Part shown: piece after piece, positions 26,787 to 36,100 of the stretch
Layout: each line of letters begins with the position of its first letter
Position numbering within the stretch: the first letter of the stretch is position 1
From: M3007 sp033764075
Lineage (GTDB): Bacteria; Bacteroidota; Bacteroidia; Chitinophagales; Saprospiraceae
NCBI GenBank assembly: GCA_033764075.1
Contig: JANRJH010000031.1
Span: 28,125-92,124 of the forward strand
Length of the DNA: 64,000 bases
Direction of reading: 5' to 3'
Notes under the pieces: generated by a model
What the model was told of the DNA's origin: nothing
What the model saw: the letters and a program-made list of their open reading frames with translations, nothing else
The model's database searches: none
Position numbers and translations under genes: made by a program

Positions 26787-27290
26787 TCAGGCCATCAACC
26801 GGCCCAATGCCAAACGAAATACAATGACGGCCCCCAAAACCACCATCAACAAAACCTGCACCGGCAGGTGAACAAATGCGATCAGGTGCATGCGATCCAT
26901 CAGGTACATAACCAGGAAAATGGCCGCCAGCATCATCATCAGTCCCGACAAACGATCAAATCCGGGAATGGCGTCAAACGTCGTGTTCCGGCGAACAATG
27001 GCCAGGGTTATCACCATGGATGCGATGGGAAGGAGCTGGGACAACACATCGGCGTTCAAAATGTCCCGCCGGCCAAACATAAACTGGTACACCCCGAGCG
27101 CCAGGGCAAATATGCCGGGAATACACACCGCATACACTATAACGGTGTACAGATATTTCCACGGTGTCTGCGCTCCCTCACCCCTGCCCAGCCAACCGGC
27201 CACCACTGCTGTGAGCGGCACTGTCAGAAAATATCCTGCGGCCGGCAGCGGGTTGTCGCCCACCGCGTCAATCAGTTCGCCTAAAGTCAT
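26787..27290 (-). CDS. Small integral membrane protein of unknown function
   Basis: A 167-residue protein with four or five membrane segments (approximate residues 16-34, 48-70, 84-100, 113-132 and 140-163) and no recognised motif. The loop between the second and third segments contains FGRRDILNADVLSQLLPI. It is the first gene of the unit with lptC and the CNNM protein. A TAnnTTTG box lies upstream at 27319-27326. The start at 27290 gives MTLGELIDAVGDNPL, with no better start upstream. Confidence 0.75.
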   Translation of the reverse strand: MTLGELIDAVGDNPLPAAGYFLTVPLTAVVAGWLGRGEGAQTPWKYLYTVIVYAVCIPGIFALALGVYQFMFGRRDILNADVLSQLLPIASMVITLAIVRRNTTFDAIPGFDRLSGLMMMLAAIFLVMYLMDRMHLIAFVHLPVQVLLMVVLGAVIVFRLALGRLMA

Positions 27291-27318
27291 AATATTTGGG
27301 TTCCTGCCTTTATTTCGG

Positions 27319-27326
27319 CAAATATA
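27319..27326 (-). promoter_or_regulatory. Candidate -7 box for the membrane protein-lptC-CNNM operon
   Basis: TATATTTG on the minus strand, 28 bases upstream of the start at 27290. It matches TAnnTTTG. Confidence 0.5.
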
Positions 27327-27372
27327 CGGATGTGGTTGACGGTCAGACGCATTCTTTTTCGATTTTTACGCC

Positions 27373-28332
27373 ATGAGCGATTCCCGGAGCCTGTACGAAG
27401 CCATTTGCACCCGGCATTACCTGCCCATCCAGTTCCAGCCCTGGTGGCTCGACGCGGTGTGCACCCGGGGAAGCTGGGACGTGTGCATCGCCACCGACGG
27501 CGGTGGAAACCCCACAGGCGTGTTGCCCTACTACCTGACCAAACGGTTCGGTATGCGCGCCATCGTGCAACCGCCCTACACAGCCTACAGCGGACCCTGG
27601 CTGCTGTATCCCGACGAACCGGACATGAAACGCCCCGCCGTGTATTCGTTTGAAATAAAAACACTCAACAACCTCATTCGGCAACTGCCAACATGCGCGG
27701 TTTACCGGCAGTACTTGCACCCCACAGTTTCCAACTGGTATCCGTTCTACTGGCAAGGATACCGCCAAAGCACCAAATATACTTATATTCTTGAAAATGA
27801 ATCTATTTTAAATATAGATAGTGTCCTAGGATCAAGCGTTAGAAAGAAAATTAAAAGAAACAAACAAACCGTTAGATTATTTGAAATTGATGATCCGGGC
27901 CAAATATCAGCTGTATACCGCCGTTCTACCGCCCGTCTGGGCCTTTCCATTGAAAATGACGAGCCGGTTTTCCATCGATTGTTTTCTGCCTTGAAGCAAA
28001 GAAAGCAAGGCGTGCTTTTGGGTCTACGGGAAGCAGATAATCCAGCGATCCTGGCTGCCATGGCCATTGCCTTTGACCAACGCCAGGCTTCCTTTTTATG
28101 GTCGGGCAACGCATTCCCGGCGGGTATTAAATATCTGAATTACATGCTTTTCGCCGAATGTTTGCAGTGGTGTGCCGATCGTGGTCTGGCAGCAGACCTC
28201 GAGGGCAGTATGCACGAGGGCATGGAGCGCGTACTGCGCTCTTTTGGCGGCGTCCGCACACCCTATTTCCAGGTCAGCAGAATACGTCCCCGGATACTTG
28301 AGGCCGGTCTTGTTTTGTTGGGCAAAAGATAA
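27373..28332 (+). CDS. FemAB/GNAT-like (BioF2-like) acyltransferase
   Basis: A 319-residue protein with the layout of the FemAB-like or Acetyltransf_6 GNAT family. An N-terminal domain (VLPYYLTKRFGMRAIVQPPY) is followed by the loop SSVRKKIKRNKQTVRL, an F/LFxALKxR helix, and a LWSGNAFPAGIKYLNYMLF stretch before DLEGSMHEGMERVLRSFGG. Members transfer an acyl or aminoacyl group in cell-envelope or exopolysaccharide modification; the substrate is unknown. The gene holds a marked AT-rich patch of about 130 bases at 27770-27900, coding for the RKKIKRNK region, unlike the GC-rich flanks. It is convergent with the GbsR/MarR regulator. Confidence 0.78.
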   Translation: MSDSRSLYEAICTRHYLPIQFQPWWLDAVCTRGSWDVCIATDGGGNPTGVLPYYLTKRFGMRAIVQPPYTAYSGPWLLYPDEPDMKRPAVYSFEIKTLNNLIRQLPTCAVYRQYLHPTVSNWYPFYWQGYRQSTKYTYILENESILNIDSVLGSSVRKKIKRNKQTVRLFEIDDPGQISAVYRRSTARLGLSIENDEPVFHRLFSALKQRKQGVLLGLREADNPAILAAMAIAFDQRQASFLWSGNAFPAGIKYLNYMLFAECLQWCADRGLAADLEGSMHEGMERVLRSFGGVRTPYFQVSRIRPRILEAGLVLLGKR

Positions 28333-28341
28333 GCGGCCCGG

Positions 28342-28842
28342 TTACCGCACCATGTGCAGGAATACGTTGGTGAACCAGTTGGCGTCGGACTTGATCAGTG
28401 CATCCAGGGTCTGGTTGGCCTTGTTGGAGAACAGACGTATGTCCTTGACCACTTCGGTAAAGGTTTCGGACTCCGGGCACGTGGCCTCCACGTTCGCCAC
28501 CTCATCCAGCACCTTAAGCATGGGTTCGAGCTCCCGCTTTTTTCGGTGGATCATGATCTGGCGCACCACCGTCCACATGTCTTTTTCTGCATAAAAGTAT
28601 TCTTTGCGCTCACCGGCTTTGAGTTGTTTGTGCACGAGCCCCCAGTCGAGCAGGGCGCGCAGGTTCATGTTGGCGTTTCCCCTGGAAATATTGAGGCATT
28701 CCATGACCTCATCGGCGGTCATCGCTTCGGGTGCGATGAGCAGCAAGGCATGCACTTGGGCCATGGTGCGGTTGATCCCCCATTCACTGGCCATTTTTCC
28801 CCAGGATTCGATAAATTTTTGCTTGCCTTCTTCTACCGTCAT
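28342..28842 (-). CDS. GbsR/MarR-family transcriptional regulator
   Basis: A 166-residue winged-helix regulator of the GbsR subgroup. The typical opening MTVEEGKQKFIESWGKMASE then WGINRTMAQVHALLLI is followed by the helix-turn-helix MTADEVMECLNISRGNANMN and LRALLDWGLVHK, and a long C-terminal helix pair for dimerisation. The ATG at 28842 matches the family start; an upstream ATG at 28884 adds 14 residues without likeness. GbsR-type proteins often respond to osmolytes, but the regulated genes are unknown. It lies between the GNAT-like gene (convergent) and the divergent LRR gene, which is a candidate target. Confidence 0.88.
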   Translation of the reverse strand: MTVEEGKQKFIESWGKMASEWGINRTMAQVHALLLIAPEAMTADEVMECLNISRGNANMNLRALLDWGLVHKQLKAGERKEYFYAEKDMWTVVRQIMIHRKKRELEPMLKVLDEVANVEATCPESETFTEVVKDIRLFSNKANQTLDALIKSDANWFTNVFLHMVR

Positions 28843-28981
28843 ACTATATTGTGCCACACACAGTTTTTTGAAAACGGGCAACACGTGCCCCCTCGGGTTT
28901 TATTTGGATTTGCCAATAAAAAACAACCATTGACCCGGCTGTTTTGTTTTCAAAAACTTCTGAAAATTCAGTTTAACACAA

Positions 28982-29956
28982 ATGAATCAAATTTCCATAC
29001 AGGTAGCCCGCCTGCTGACCGACACCGCGGCCAACAACCAGGCCCTGGTGCTGGAACTGGTTTCGGGCCAGGGGGCGCCGGCACAGGGGATGTGCGGATA
29101 CGTGTTCGGCATCGCGGTCTTTACCCACGACCGGGCGATTCGGCTGCGCGCACTCGACGTGCTGGGGCGCATGGCCTCCGAACAGACGGTTCAGGATGCC
29201 CGTCGCCTGTACGAGAGCGTGCAATACCATTTTGACGACGCCGCTTTTTTCTCCCGTTGGCGCAATACGGAACTGGATCCGCTGGACGTGTTGCTGGCGT
29301 ACAAAATGTGCAACTGGCACCGCAAAACGCGTCCGGACACCACATTTGCCGCCATCGCCCACCAATCGCTCAACTTGTCGGCGTACGAGTTGCCCGCGCT
29401 GACACCCGGCATCGCCGCGTTCCATTTCGTTCGCTATCTCTGGCTGCCGGCCCACACCGGGTTCGATCTCGACGGCGCATTACCCCATTTACAACAAATG
29501 CACCTGGAAAGCATTTACCTGGAAAACAATAAGATACCCCGTTTCCCGGTGGAACTTTTTTCCCTTCCGCACCTGAAAACCCTGAGCATCCGAAAGGGCA
29601 AACACCGCCCCCGAAACCCCACCCGGGTGCCCGACAGCGGTTTGTGGGGCAGCGCCTCCCTGGAAAACCTCATCCTGGAAGGCTACCCCCTGGCCGGTGA
29701 GGAACACATGGGCCCTTTTCCTGCCCTGCGGGAGGCAGACGTACAGCGCTGCGGCCTGCACAATATGCAGTTCCTGCACCGGTCGCCCCTGCTCGAACGC
29801 ATCCGCCTGCGTGGAAATCAACTGCGCGAATTGCCGCCGTTCCTGGGAGAACTGACCCATTTGCGGGAACTGGATCTCACCGAAAACCCGTGGCAGGTCC
29901 TGAACCTGAACCTGACGGGTCTGGGTGCGCTGGAAAAGTTTCACCTCTCCAAATAA
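28982..29956 (+). CDS. Leucine-rich repeat protein
   Basis: A 324-residue cytoplasmic protein without a signal peptide. Residues 1-165 are mostly helical and of unknown fold. The C-terminal half (about 166-324) has five or six leucine-rich repeats with the xLxxLxLxxNxLxxLP pattern, as in LHLESIYLENNKIPRFPVEL-like and LERIRLRGNQLRELPPFLGE. Such repeats bind proteins. It is followed after 28 bases by a metallopeptidase/VWA protein gene in the same direction, so the two are likely co-transcribed. No MoxR ATPase gene, the usual partner of the downstream family, lies here. Confidence 0.85.
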   Translation: MNQISIQVARLLTDTAANNQALVLELVSGQGAPAQGMCGYVFGIAVFTHDRAIRLRALDVLGRMASEQTVQDARRLYESVQYHFDDAAFFSRWRNTELDPLDVLLAYKMCNWHRKTRPDTTFAAIAHQSLNLSAYELPALTPGIAAFHFVRYLWLPAHTGFDLDGALPHLQQMHLESIYLENNKIPRFPVELFSLPHLKTLSIRKGKHRPRNPTRVPDSGLWGSASLENLILEGYPLAGEEHMGPFPALREADVQRCGLHNMQFLHRSPLLERIRLRGNQLRELPPFLGELTHLRELDLTENPWQVLNLNLTGLGALEKFHLSK

Positions 29957-29984
29957 CCCGCCGGCTTCAACGGAAGACAAAATT

Positions 29985-31199
29985 ATGCGCACCCTCCACG
30001 AACTTGCCCAAACCGCCATCGCACTGCTGCTGCGCGAACCGTTCTATGCACACCTGCTCTCCGGACTCAACAAGGAGGTGGTCGGCCAGGGGCATCCGGT
30101 GGACACCCTGGCCGTCAACTATTCCGCCAAAGGATACACGTTGTACGTGAACGAGCAATTTTGGTCTACCGCGCTCACCCGGCCCGAGCACCGCTATGGC
30201 GTGCTCAAACACGAACTGTTACACCTTGTTTTCAGGCATTTGATGGTCAAAGAGCCCCACCTGGATCCCATGCTCATGAACATTGCTTTCGACCTGGTCG
30301 TCAATCAATACGTGGCGCGCGACCTGCTTCCGGACGAAAGCCTTTTTCTGGACACCTTTCCCGACCTGGGCCTGCTGCCCGGTCAAACGTGGTTCTACTA
30401 CTACAAGCAACTGGAACCCGTCAAAAAAGGCCAGGAGGGCGCGGAGCCCGATTCCCCCAGCCGGCAAAGCCTGCAAAAGATTCGCGCCGACAGCCATGGC
30501 CTGGAGCGCCACCAACCCTGGCAGGTCCACGACAGCCGTTCAGAATTGGACAAAAGTCTGGCCGACAGCCAATTGGACAGCATCCTGCGGAGCGCACACC
30601 AGCGGAGCAGCGCACATGCCTGGGGGAGCCTGCCTGCCGATGTGCGTGAACAACTCAGCCAACTGCTGATGCCCGCCGGTAACCGCATCGACTGGCGGCG
30701 CACCCTGCGCCTGTTTGCCGGCAGCACAGGAAGGACATACCTCAAGACAACCCTCAAAAGGCCCTCCAAACGCTATGGCACAGTGCCCGGCCACGTGTTG
30801 CGCCACAAACAACGCCTTCTGGTAGCCATTGACACCTCGGGCAGCATCGGAGCACCCGAGTTACACACGTTTTTTAGCGAACTCTATTTCCTTTGGCGCG
30901 CCGGGGCCGTGATCGATGTAGTGGAGTGCGACACCCACATCCGGAACCGGTTTGCCTATCGCGGACGCATGCCGGCCTCGGCGACCGGACGCGGCGGCAC
31001 AGATTTCCGCGAACCCATCGCCCTGGCCAATCGCGACAAACCGGACGGGCTCGTTTACTTCACTGACGGGTTCGCACCGACGCCGGATATCCGCTGCCGG
31101 GTTCCCATCCTGTGGATACTCACACCTGGCGGCCTGGCCGAAAACCATCCGCAATTTGGCCAACTGCCCGGACGAAAGGTGCGGTTTTCCGGTCTTTGA
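29985..31199 (+). CDS. DUF2201-type protein with HExxH metallopeptidase and VWA domains
   Basis: A 404-residue protein of the metallopeptidase-VWA family. An N-terminal zincin-like domain has H76-E-L-L-H80 followed by a further His (VFRH). A charged linker follows at about 145-215. A C-terminal VWA domain carries the metal-ion site D283-T-S-G-S, with Thr339 in GRGGTDF and Asp361 in YFTDGF. It starts at the ATG at 29985 rather than 29925, since the upstream extension overlaps the LRR gene. The family usually works with a MoxR-type AAA ATPase, as a chaperone-like metal-insertion or assembly factor; here the neighbour is an LRR protein instead. Confidence 0.87.
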   Translation: MRTLHELAQTAIALLLREPFYAHLLSGLNKEVVGQGHPVDTLAVNYSAKGYTLYVNEQFWSTALTRPEHRYGVLKHELLHLVFRHLMVKEPHLDPMLMNIAFDLVVNQYVARDLLPDESLFLDTFPDLGLLPGQTWFYYYKQLEPVKKGQEGAEPDSPSRQSLQKIRADSHGLERHQPWQVHDSRSELDKSLADSQLDSILRSAHQRSSAHAWGSLPADVREQLSQLLMPAGNRIDWRRTLRLFAGSTGRTYLKTTLKRPSKRYGTVPGHVLRHKQRLLVAIDTSGSIGAPELHTFFSELYFLWRAGAVIDVVECDTHIRNRFAYRGRMPASATGRGGTDFREPIALANRDKPDGLVYFTDGFAPTPDIRCRVPILWILTPGGLAENHPQFGQLPGRKVRFSGL

Positions 31200-31241
31200 C
31201 AAACGCCTCTTCGCGCCATCTGCTTTGGCTCGCCTGTTTGC

Positions 31242-34130
31242 TTAACCGGCCAGTTCAGGCGCCAGAAACCGCCCCGTCCAGCTGTCCGCACACAACGCCA
31301 CAACTTCAGGTGTTCCGCTGCACACCACTTGCCCGCCCCGAAAGCCTCCTTCCGGGCCGATGTCCACAATGTGGTCTGCCATTTTGATCACGTCGAGGTT
31401 GTGTTCGATAACGACGACGGTGTTGCCCTTGTCCACCAACCGGTTGAGGACAAGCAGGAGCTGGCGGATGTCCTCAAAGTGGAGACCGGTGGTGGGTTCG
31501 TCCAGGATGTAAATGGTGCGTCCTGTGTCTTTTTTGGACAGTTCTTCGGCGAGTTTGACGCGCTGGGCTTCCCCCCCGCTGAGGGTGGTAGCCTGTTGGC
31601 CAAGGGTAATGTAGCCGAGTCCCACGTCCTCCAGGGTTTTCAGTTTGCGGTAGATGGACGGGATGGGCGCAAAAAATTCGACGGCTTCGCGGATGGTCAT
31701 GTCCAGCACGTCGCTGATGCTTTTCCCCTTGTAGAGCACTTCGAGGGTTTCGCGGTTGTAGCGGCGGCCCAGGCATCGTTCGCAGGGAACGGACACGTCG
31801 GGCAGGAAATTCATTTCGATCACGCGCATACCGCCGCCCTCACACACTTCACAGCGGCCGCCCTTGACGTTGAATGAGAAACGGCCGGGTTTATAGCCCC
31901 TGATCCGGGCTTCCGGGGTTTCGGAAAACATCTTACGGATGTCGGCGAACACGTTGGTATAGGTTGCCGGGTTGGAGCGTGGTGTACGCCCAATGGGGCT
32001 TTGGTCGATCTCGATCACCTTGTCGAGGTGCTCCAGTCCTTCGATACGCTGATAAGGCAACGGGCGCTTAAGGCTTTTATAGAAGTGGTTTTGGAGGATG
32101 GGGTACAGCGTTTCGTTGATGAGACTCGATTTTCCGCTGCCGCTCACGCCGGTAACGCAGATGAAGGAGCCCAGGGGCAGGGAGAGGCTGACCGATTTCA
32201 GGTTATGCCCGATTGCGCCCTGAATGTGCAGGTGCAGTCCGTTACCCGGGCGTCGCTGTCCGGGCACAGGCAAGATGCTTCGGCCGGCCAGATAATCGCT
32301 GGTGATGCTGCGTTTTTGCACAAAAATGGCGGGGGGGCCTTCATCCACAATTTCGCCGCCGTGCTTTCCGGCGCCCGGCCCCAGGTCTATGAGGTAGTCG
32401 GACTCCAACATGATGTCGCGGTCGTGTTCCACCACAAGCACGGTGTTGCCGATGTCGCGCAGTTCTTTGAGTGCCTGTATGAGGCGCTGGTTGTCGCGCT
32501 GGTGGAGTCCGATGCTGGGTTCGTCGAGGATGTAGGTGATGCCGGTGAGCTGGGAGCCGATTTGCGTGGCCAGTCGTATGCGCTGGCTTTCACCACCGGA
32601 GAGGGTGCGTGCCGGGCGGTTGAGCGACAGGTAATCGAGGCCTACCTGCAACAGAAAGCGAAGGCGGAAGCGGATCTCTTTGAGCACGTCGCGGGCAATG
32701 GCTTGCTGGCGTTCGCTCATGCCGGCCTCTACTTGTTCCATGAAGGTATTCAGGCTGGTCAGGTCGAGGTCCGACAGTTCGGCGATGTTCCGGTTGCCGA
32801 TTTTAAACCACAAACTTTCCTTCTTGAGGCGGGCGCCACTGCATTCGGGGCAAGGGCCCACCGTCATGAACTCTTCGGCCCATTGGCGCACCTTTTCGCT
32901 TCCGGTGTCGGTGTACCAGCGCTGGAGCATGTTCACCAGGCCCTCATTGGCGAGGTTATAGCTGAAGTCCTCCCCGTCGCCAAAGCCCATGTCCACCTTA
33001 AAAGTTTCATCGCCGCCGTGCAGTATGACGTTGAGGGCCTCCTCCGGAATGTCGCTCACCGGCGTGGCAAACGTAAACTTGTATTTTTTGGCGATGGCGC
33101 GCAATTGTTTAAAGGTGTAATTATCGCGCACCTCACCGAGGGGTACGATGGCGGCATCGTTGATGCTTTTACTCCGGTCGGGGATGACGCGGATCATGTC
33201 TACTTCATGCACTTCACCCAGCCCTTTGCAATGGGGGCACATGCCGTAAGGAGAGTTAAAGGAGAAGGAGTTGGGCGACGGTTCATCGTAACTGATGCCG
33301 CTGACGGGGCACATGAGGTTGCGGGAGTACAGGGCCGGCTCGTTGGTGTCGAGGTTGAGTACCTGCATCAGGCCATCGCTGAGCCGCATGGCGGTATGCA
33401 CGCTGTCGGCCAGGCGGTTGTGCCCGATATGGTCGGGCGCCAGGCGATCCACCACCACTTCGATGTCGTGAATTTTGTACCGGTCTACCTGCATCCCCGG
33501 GGAGAGATCAAGTATCTCGCCGTCGACGCGAATTTTACTGTACCCTTGCTTGCGCACCTGCTCGAAGAGTTCGCGGTAGTGCCCTTTGCGTCCGCGCACC
33601 ACGGGCGACAGCAGGGCGATGCGGGCCTGAGAGAACCGTTCTTTGATGTTTTCGACCACCTGTTCTTCGGTGTATTTCACCATTTTCTCGCCGGTGGCGT
33701 AGGAGTAGGCTTCTCCGGCGCGGGCGAAGAGGAGGCGCAGGAAGTCGTACACCTCTGTGACCGTGCCCACGGTAGAGCGCGGGTTGCGTCCGGTGGTTTT
33801 TTGCTCAATGCTGATGACCGGGCTCAGGCCGTTGATCTGCTCCACATCCGGGCGCTCCATTTCACCAATGAACTGGCGGGCATAGCTGGACAGGGTCTCC
33901 ATAAACCGGCGCTGCCCTTCGGCAAAAACGGTGTCGAATGCCAGCGAACTCTTTCCCGACCCGCTGACGCCGGTGAGCACGACCAGGCGATTGCGCGGGA
34001 TGCGCACGTCAATGTTCTTCAGGTTGTGCACTCGGGCGCCGATCACTTCAATGGCGCTTTCAGACGCGTTGTCGACCGATAATGGCGATAACGGGCCTTT
34101 TACTTCAGGCAAATCGGGTGCGTTTGTCAT
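31242..34130 (-). CDS. uvrA: Excinuclease ABC subunit A
   Basis: UvrA recognises DNA damage in nucleotide-excision repair and loads UvrB. The protein is 962 residues, the normal length. It has two ABC ATPase modules, each with a Walker A GVSGSGKSSL and an ABC signature (LSGGESQRIRLA and LSGGEAQRVKLAEEL). The two zinc fingers are present, including CEVCEGGGMRVIEMNFLPDV and CERCLGRRYN. The ATG at 34130 is preferred to one at 34238, which lies upstream of the promoter box and adds residues without likeness. The gene is transcribed alone, away from the SPOR-rodA-tgt unit. Confidence 0.97.
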   Translation of the reverse strand: MTNAPDLPEVKGPLSPLSVDNASESAIEVIGARVHNLKNIDVRIPRNRLVVLTGVSGSGKSSLAFDTVFAEGQRRFMETLSSYARQFIGEMERPDVEQINGLSPVISIEQKTTGRNPRSTVGTVTEVYDFLRLLFARAGEAYSYATGEKMVKYTEEQVVENIKERFSQARIALLSPVVRGRKGHYRELFEQVRKQGYSKIRVDGEILDLSPGMQVDRYKIHDIEVVVDRLAPDHIGHNRLADSVHTAMRLSDGLMQVLNLDTNEPALYSRNLMCPVSGISYDEPSPNSFSFNSPYGMCPHCKGLGEVHEVDMIRVIPDRSKSINDAAIVPLGEVRDNYTFKQLRAIAKKYKFTFATPVSDIPEEALNVILHGGDETFKVDMGFGDGEDFSYNLANEGLVNMLQRWYTDTGSEKVRQWAEEFMTVGPCPECSGARLKKESLWFKIGNRNIAELSDLDLTSLNTFMEQVEAGMSERQQAIARDVLKEIRFRLRFLLQVGLDYLSLNRPARTLSGGESQRIRLATQIGSQLTGITYILDEPSIGLHQRDNQRLIQALKELRDIGNTVLVVEHDRDIMLESDYLIDLGPGAGKHGGEIVDEGPPAIFVQKRSITSDYLAGRSILPVPGQRRPGNGLHLHIQGAIGHNLKSVSLSLPLGSFICVTGVSGSGKSSLINETLYPILQNHFYKSLKRPLPYQRIEGLEHLDKVIEIDQSPIGRTPRSNPATYTNVFADIRKMFSETPEARIRGYKPGRFSFNVKGGRCEVCEGGGMRVIEMNFLPDVSVPCERCLGRRYNRETLEVLYKGKSISDVLDMTIREAVEFFAPIPSIYRKLKTLEDVGLGYITLGQQATTLSGGEAQRVKLAEELSKKDTGRTIYILDEPTTGLHFEDIRQLLLVLNRLVDKGNTVVVIEHNLDVIKMADHIVDIGPEGGFRGGQVVCSGTPEVVALCADSWTGRFLAPELAG

Positions 34131-34176
34131 AAAATACTTAAAACAATGCAAACTCCCGGGGGGTTCGCAAGAAATG

Positions 34177-34184
34177 CAAAGATA
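34177..34184 (-). promoter_or_regulatory. Candidate -7 box for uvrA
   Basis: TATCTTTG on the minus strand, 46 bases upstream of the uvrA start at 34130; it matches TAnnTTTG. Confidence 0.5.
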
Positions 34185-34201
34185 CAGCCCCGAATTGTTC
34201 T

Positions 34202-34209
34202 TAATTTTG
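34202..34209 (+). promoter_or_regulatory. Candidate -7 box 4 bases before the SPOR gene
   Basis: TAATTTTG followed by CGGA and then ATG. The spacing of 4 bases to the start codon predicts a leaderless transcript. It is back-to-back with the uvrA box 17 bases away. Confidence 0.5.
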
Positions 34210-34213
34210 CGGA

Positions 34214-34612
34214 ATGATAAAACACTTCGTGCTCGCAAACGTCCTGTTGCTTGTCACCTTCGGCTGTTTGGCCCAGGAGGTGCTGATCAATGAGCCGCCC
34301 GGCGTGGCCGGGCTGATGGAGCAGTGGGTGCGCACCAACCGGGCCAACGCCCAGGTTGAGGGCTGGCGGGTGCAGCTGGTGTCGAGTACCGACCGCACGC
34401 GGGTTGAAGCGGAAAAAGTTCGTTTTTTGCGTTTATACCCCGATGTGCCCGCCGACTGGGTGCACGAAAAACCGTATTACAAACTGCGCGCAGGCGCTTT
34501 CCACACCCGGCTGGAGGCTGCTGCATTCCTGCAGACCCTGCACGACGACTTTCCGGGGGCTTACCCCGCCCGGGACCGAAACATTCATCCACGCGATTTT
34601 ATCCCAAGATAA
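34214..34612 (+). CDS. SPOR-domain protein
   Basis: A 132-residue secreted or periplasmic protein. A signal peptide (about 1-20, ending LVTFGCLAQ) precedes a SPOR-like domain (about 48-125) with GWRVQLVSSTDRTRVEAEK, YYKLRAGAFHTRLEAAAFLQ. SPOR domains bind denuded glycan strands in peptidoglycan. It lies 9 bases before rodA in the same direction, so it fits a cell-wall elongation unit. The start at 34214 is immediately behind a -7 promoter box. Confidence 0.85.
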   Translation: MIKHFVLANVLLLVTFGCLAQEVLINEPPGVAGLMEQWVRTNRANAQVEGWRVQLVSSTDRTRVEAEKVRFLRLYPDVPADWVHEKPYYKLRAGAFHTRLEAAAFLQTLHDDFPGAYPARDRNIHPRDFIPR

Positions 34613-34621
34613 AGCACCGAC

Positions 34622-36097
34622 ATGGCCTCTAAAGGCAACCAGTTCAACATGGGCGACTACGATCGCCTCACCCTGACCGTTTACACGACGCTGGTGGCCA
34701 TTGGCTGGCTGATGATCAACGCCGTCAATTACAATCCCCAGGAGCCCTACGCATTTATGAGCCTGAGCCACGAGGCGGGCAAACAATTGATGTTCATCAT
34801 CCTCTGTACGGCGCTGCTCTTCTTATTGCTGTTGATTGACTGGACCGTCTGGCGCACCTTAGCGTTTTTCATTTATGTTTTTTCATTGGTATTCATGGCG
34901 GGCACCATCTTTCTGGGCAGGGAGGTGAACGGCGCCAACGCCTGGTACCAGTTGGGCGGTTTTTCCTTCCAGCCGGCAGAGTTGGCCAAATTTGCGACCT
35001 GCCTGATGATGGCCGGTTATCTGAGTTCGCCGGGCGTGGACTTGCGGGCTCGCCGCCAACTGATCATGGCCCTGGGCATTTTTCTGTTGCCGGTGGGCAT
35101 CATCATCCTGCAAAAGGATACGGGCTCTGCCCTGGTTTTTTTCTCTTTCCTGCTGGTGTTGTACCGCGAGGGCTTGTCGCCCGTTTGGTACGCACTTGGA
35201 TTCGGCACGGCCGCCCTGGTGATCGCCGGGCTCGTGTTCGACCCGGCCCAGGTGGCTGCCGTGGCGTTTATGATCGTCAATTTTCAGTTGATCAAAAAAT
35301 TTTCCGACAACCGACGCCTTTGGTGGCTGGTCTGGGCTTTGCTCATCCCGTTGACGTTTGGGTGGACGCCGATCATATCCTGGGTACTCTCCATGCTTAA
35401 CCTGGACCCTACCCGGATCAGCCGCCTGCACTACTACGTTATCCTGCCCCACCTGGCACTTTTCCTGACGGCCTTTGTCCCCAGCTATTTCCGAAAAAAC
35501 CAACTCATCCAGCGCCGCCTGCAACTGACCACGCTTTTGCTGGTGCTGGCCTCTGCCCTCACCATCGGCGCCAACGTGGCCGTAAACTCCGTGCTGGCCC
35601 CACACCAGCGTTCGCGGATCTACGTGTGGCTGCACCCCACCGACCCGTCGGTTGATGCCCGCGGCTCGGCCTATAACCTGCTGAATTCCAAAATGGCCAT
35701 TGGTTCCGGCGGCTTTTTTGGAAAGGGTTACCTGAACGGCAACATGACCCGGCTGAACTACGTGCCGGCGCAGAGCACCGATTTTATTTTTTGCACCGTT
35801 GGCGAGGAGCAAGGGTTCATCGGCGTGGTGGCCGTAATCTTTTTGTTTACGTTGCTCTTGTACCGCATTACGGTCCTGGCGGAGCGGCAACGGTCCAATT
35901 TTTCCCGAATCTACGCCTACGGTGTAGTAGGAATATTGTTCGTGCACATGATCGTGAACGTCGGGATGACCATGGGCCTGTTTCCCATCATTGGTATTCC
36001 CTTGCCGTTCATCAGCTATGGTGGCTCCTCGCTCATCGGGTTTACCCTGATGATGGGGGTTTTGCTCAAGCTGGACAGCCACCGAAACCTGGCCTGA
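34622..36097 (+). CDS. rodA: Rod shape-determining protein RodA (SEDS glycosyltransferase)
   Basis: A polytopic SEDS-family protein that polymerises glycan strands in the elongation machinery. It is 491 residues, about 80-100 longer than Proteobacterial RodA because of an additional membrane region in the middle (about residues 180-300). The family markers LGREVNGANAWYQLGGFSFQ then PAELAKF, KQDTGSALVF-like QKDTGSALVFFSF, and the C-terminal block GLFPIIGIPLPFISYGGSSL are present. The start ATG at 34622 is 9 bases after the SPOR gene. tgt follows after 3 bases. RodA works with a class B PBP that is not in this window. Confidence 0.92.
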   Translation: MASKGNQFNMGDYDRLTLTVYTTLVAIGWLMINAVNYNPQEPYAFMSLSHEAGKQLMFIILCTALLFLLLLIDWTVWRTLAFFIYVFSLVFMAGTIFLGREVNGANAWYQLGGFSFQPAELAKFATCLMMAGYLSSPGVDLRARRQLIMALGIFLLPVGIIILQKDTGSALVFFSFLLVLYREGLSPVWYALGFGTAALVIAGLVFDPAQVAAVAFMIVNFQLIKKFSDNRRLWWLVWALLIPLTFGWTPIISWVLSMLNLDPTRISRLHYYVILPHLALFLTAFVPSYFRKNQLIQRRLQLTTLLLVLASALTIGANVAVNSVLAPHQRSRIYVWLHPTDPSVDARGSAYNLLNSKMAIGSGGFFGKGYLNGNMTRLNYVPAQSTDFIFCTVGEEQGFIGVVAVIFLFTLLLYRITVLAERQRSNFSRIYAYGVVGILFVHMIVNVGMTMGLFPIIGIPLPFISYGGSSLIGFTLMMGVLLKLDSHRNLA

Positions 36098-36100
36098 CCT

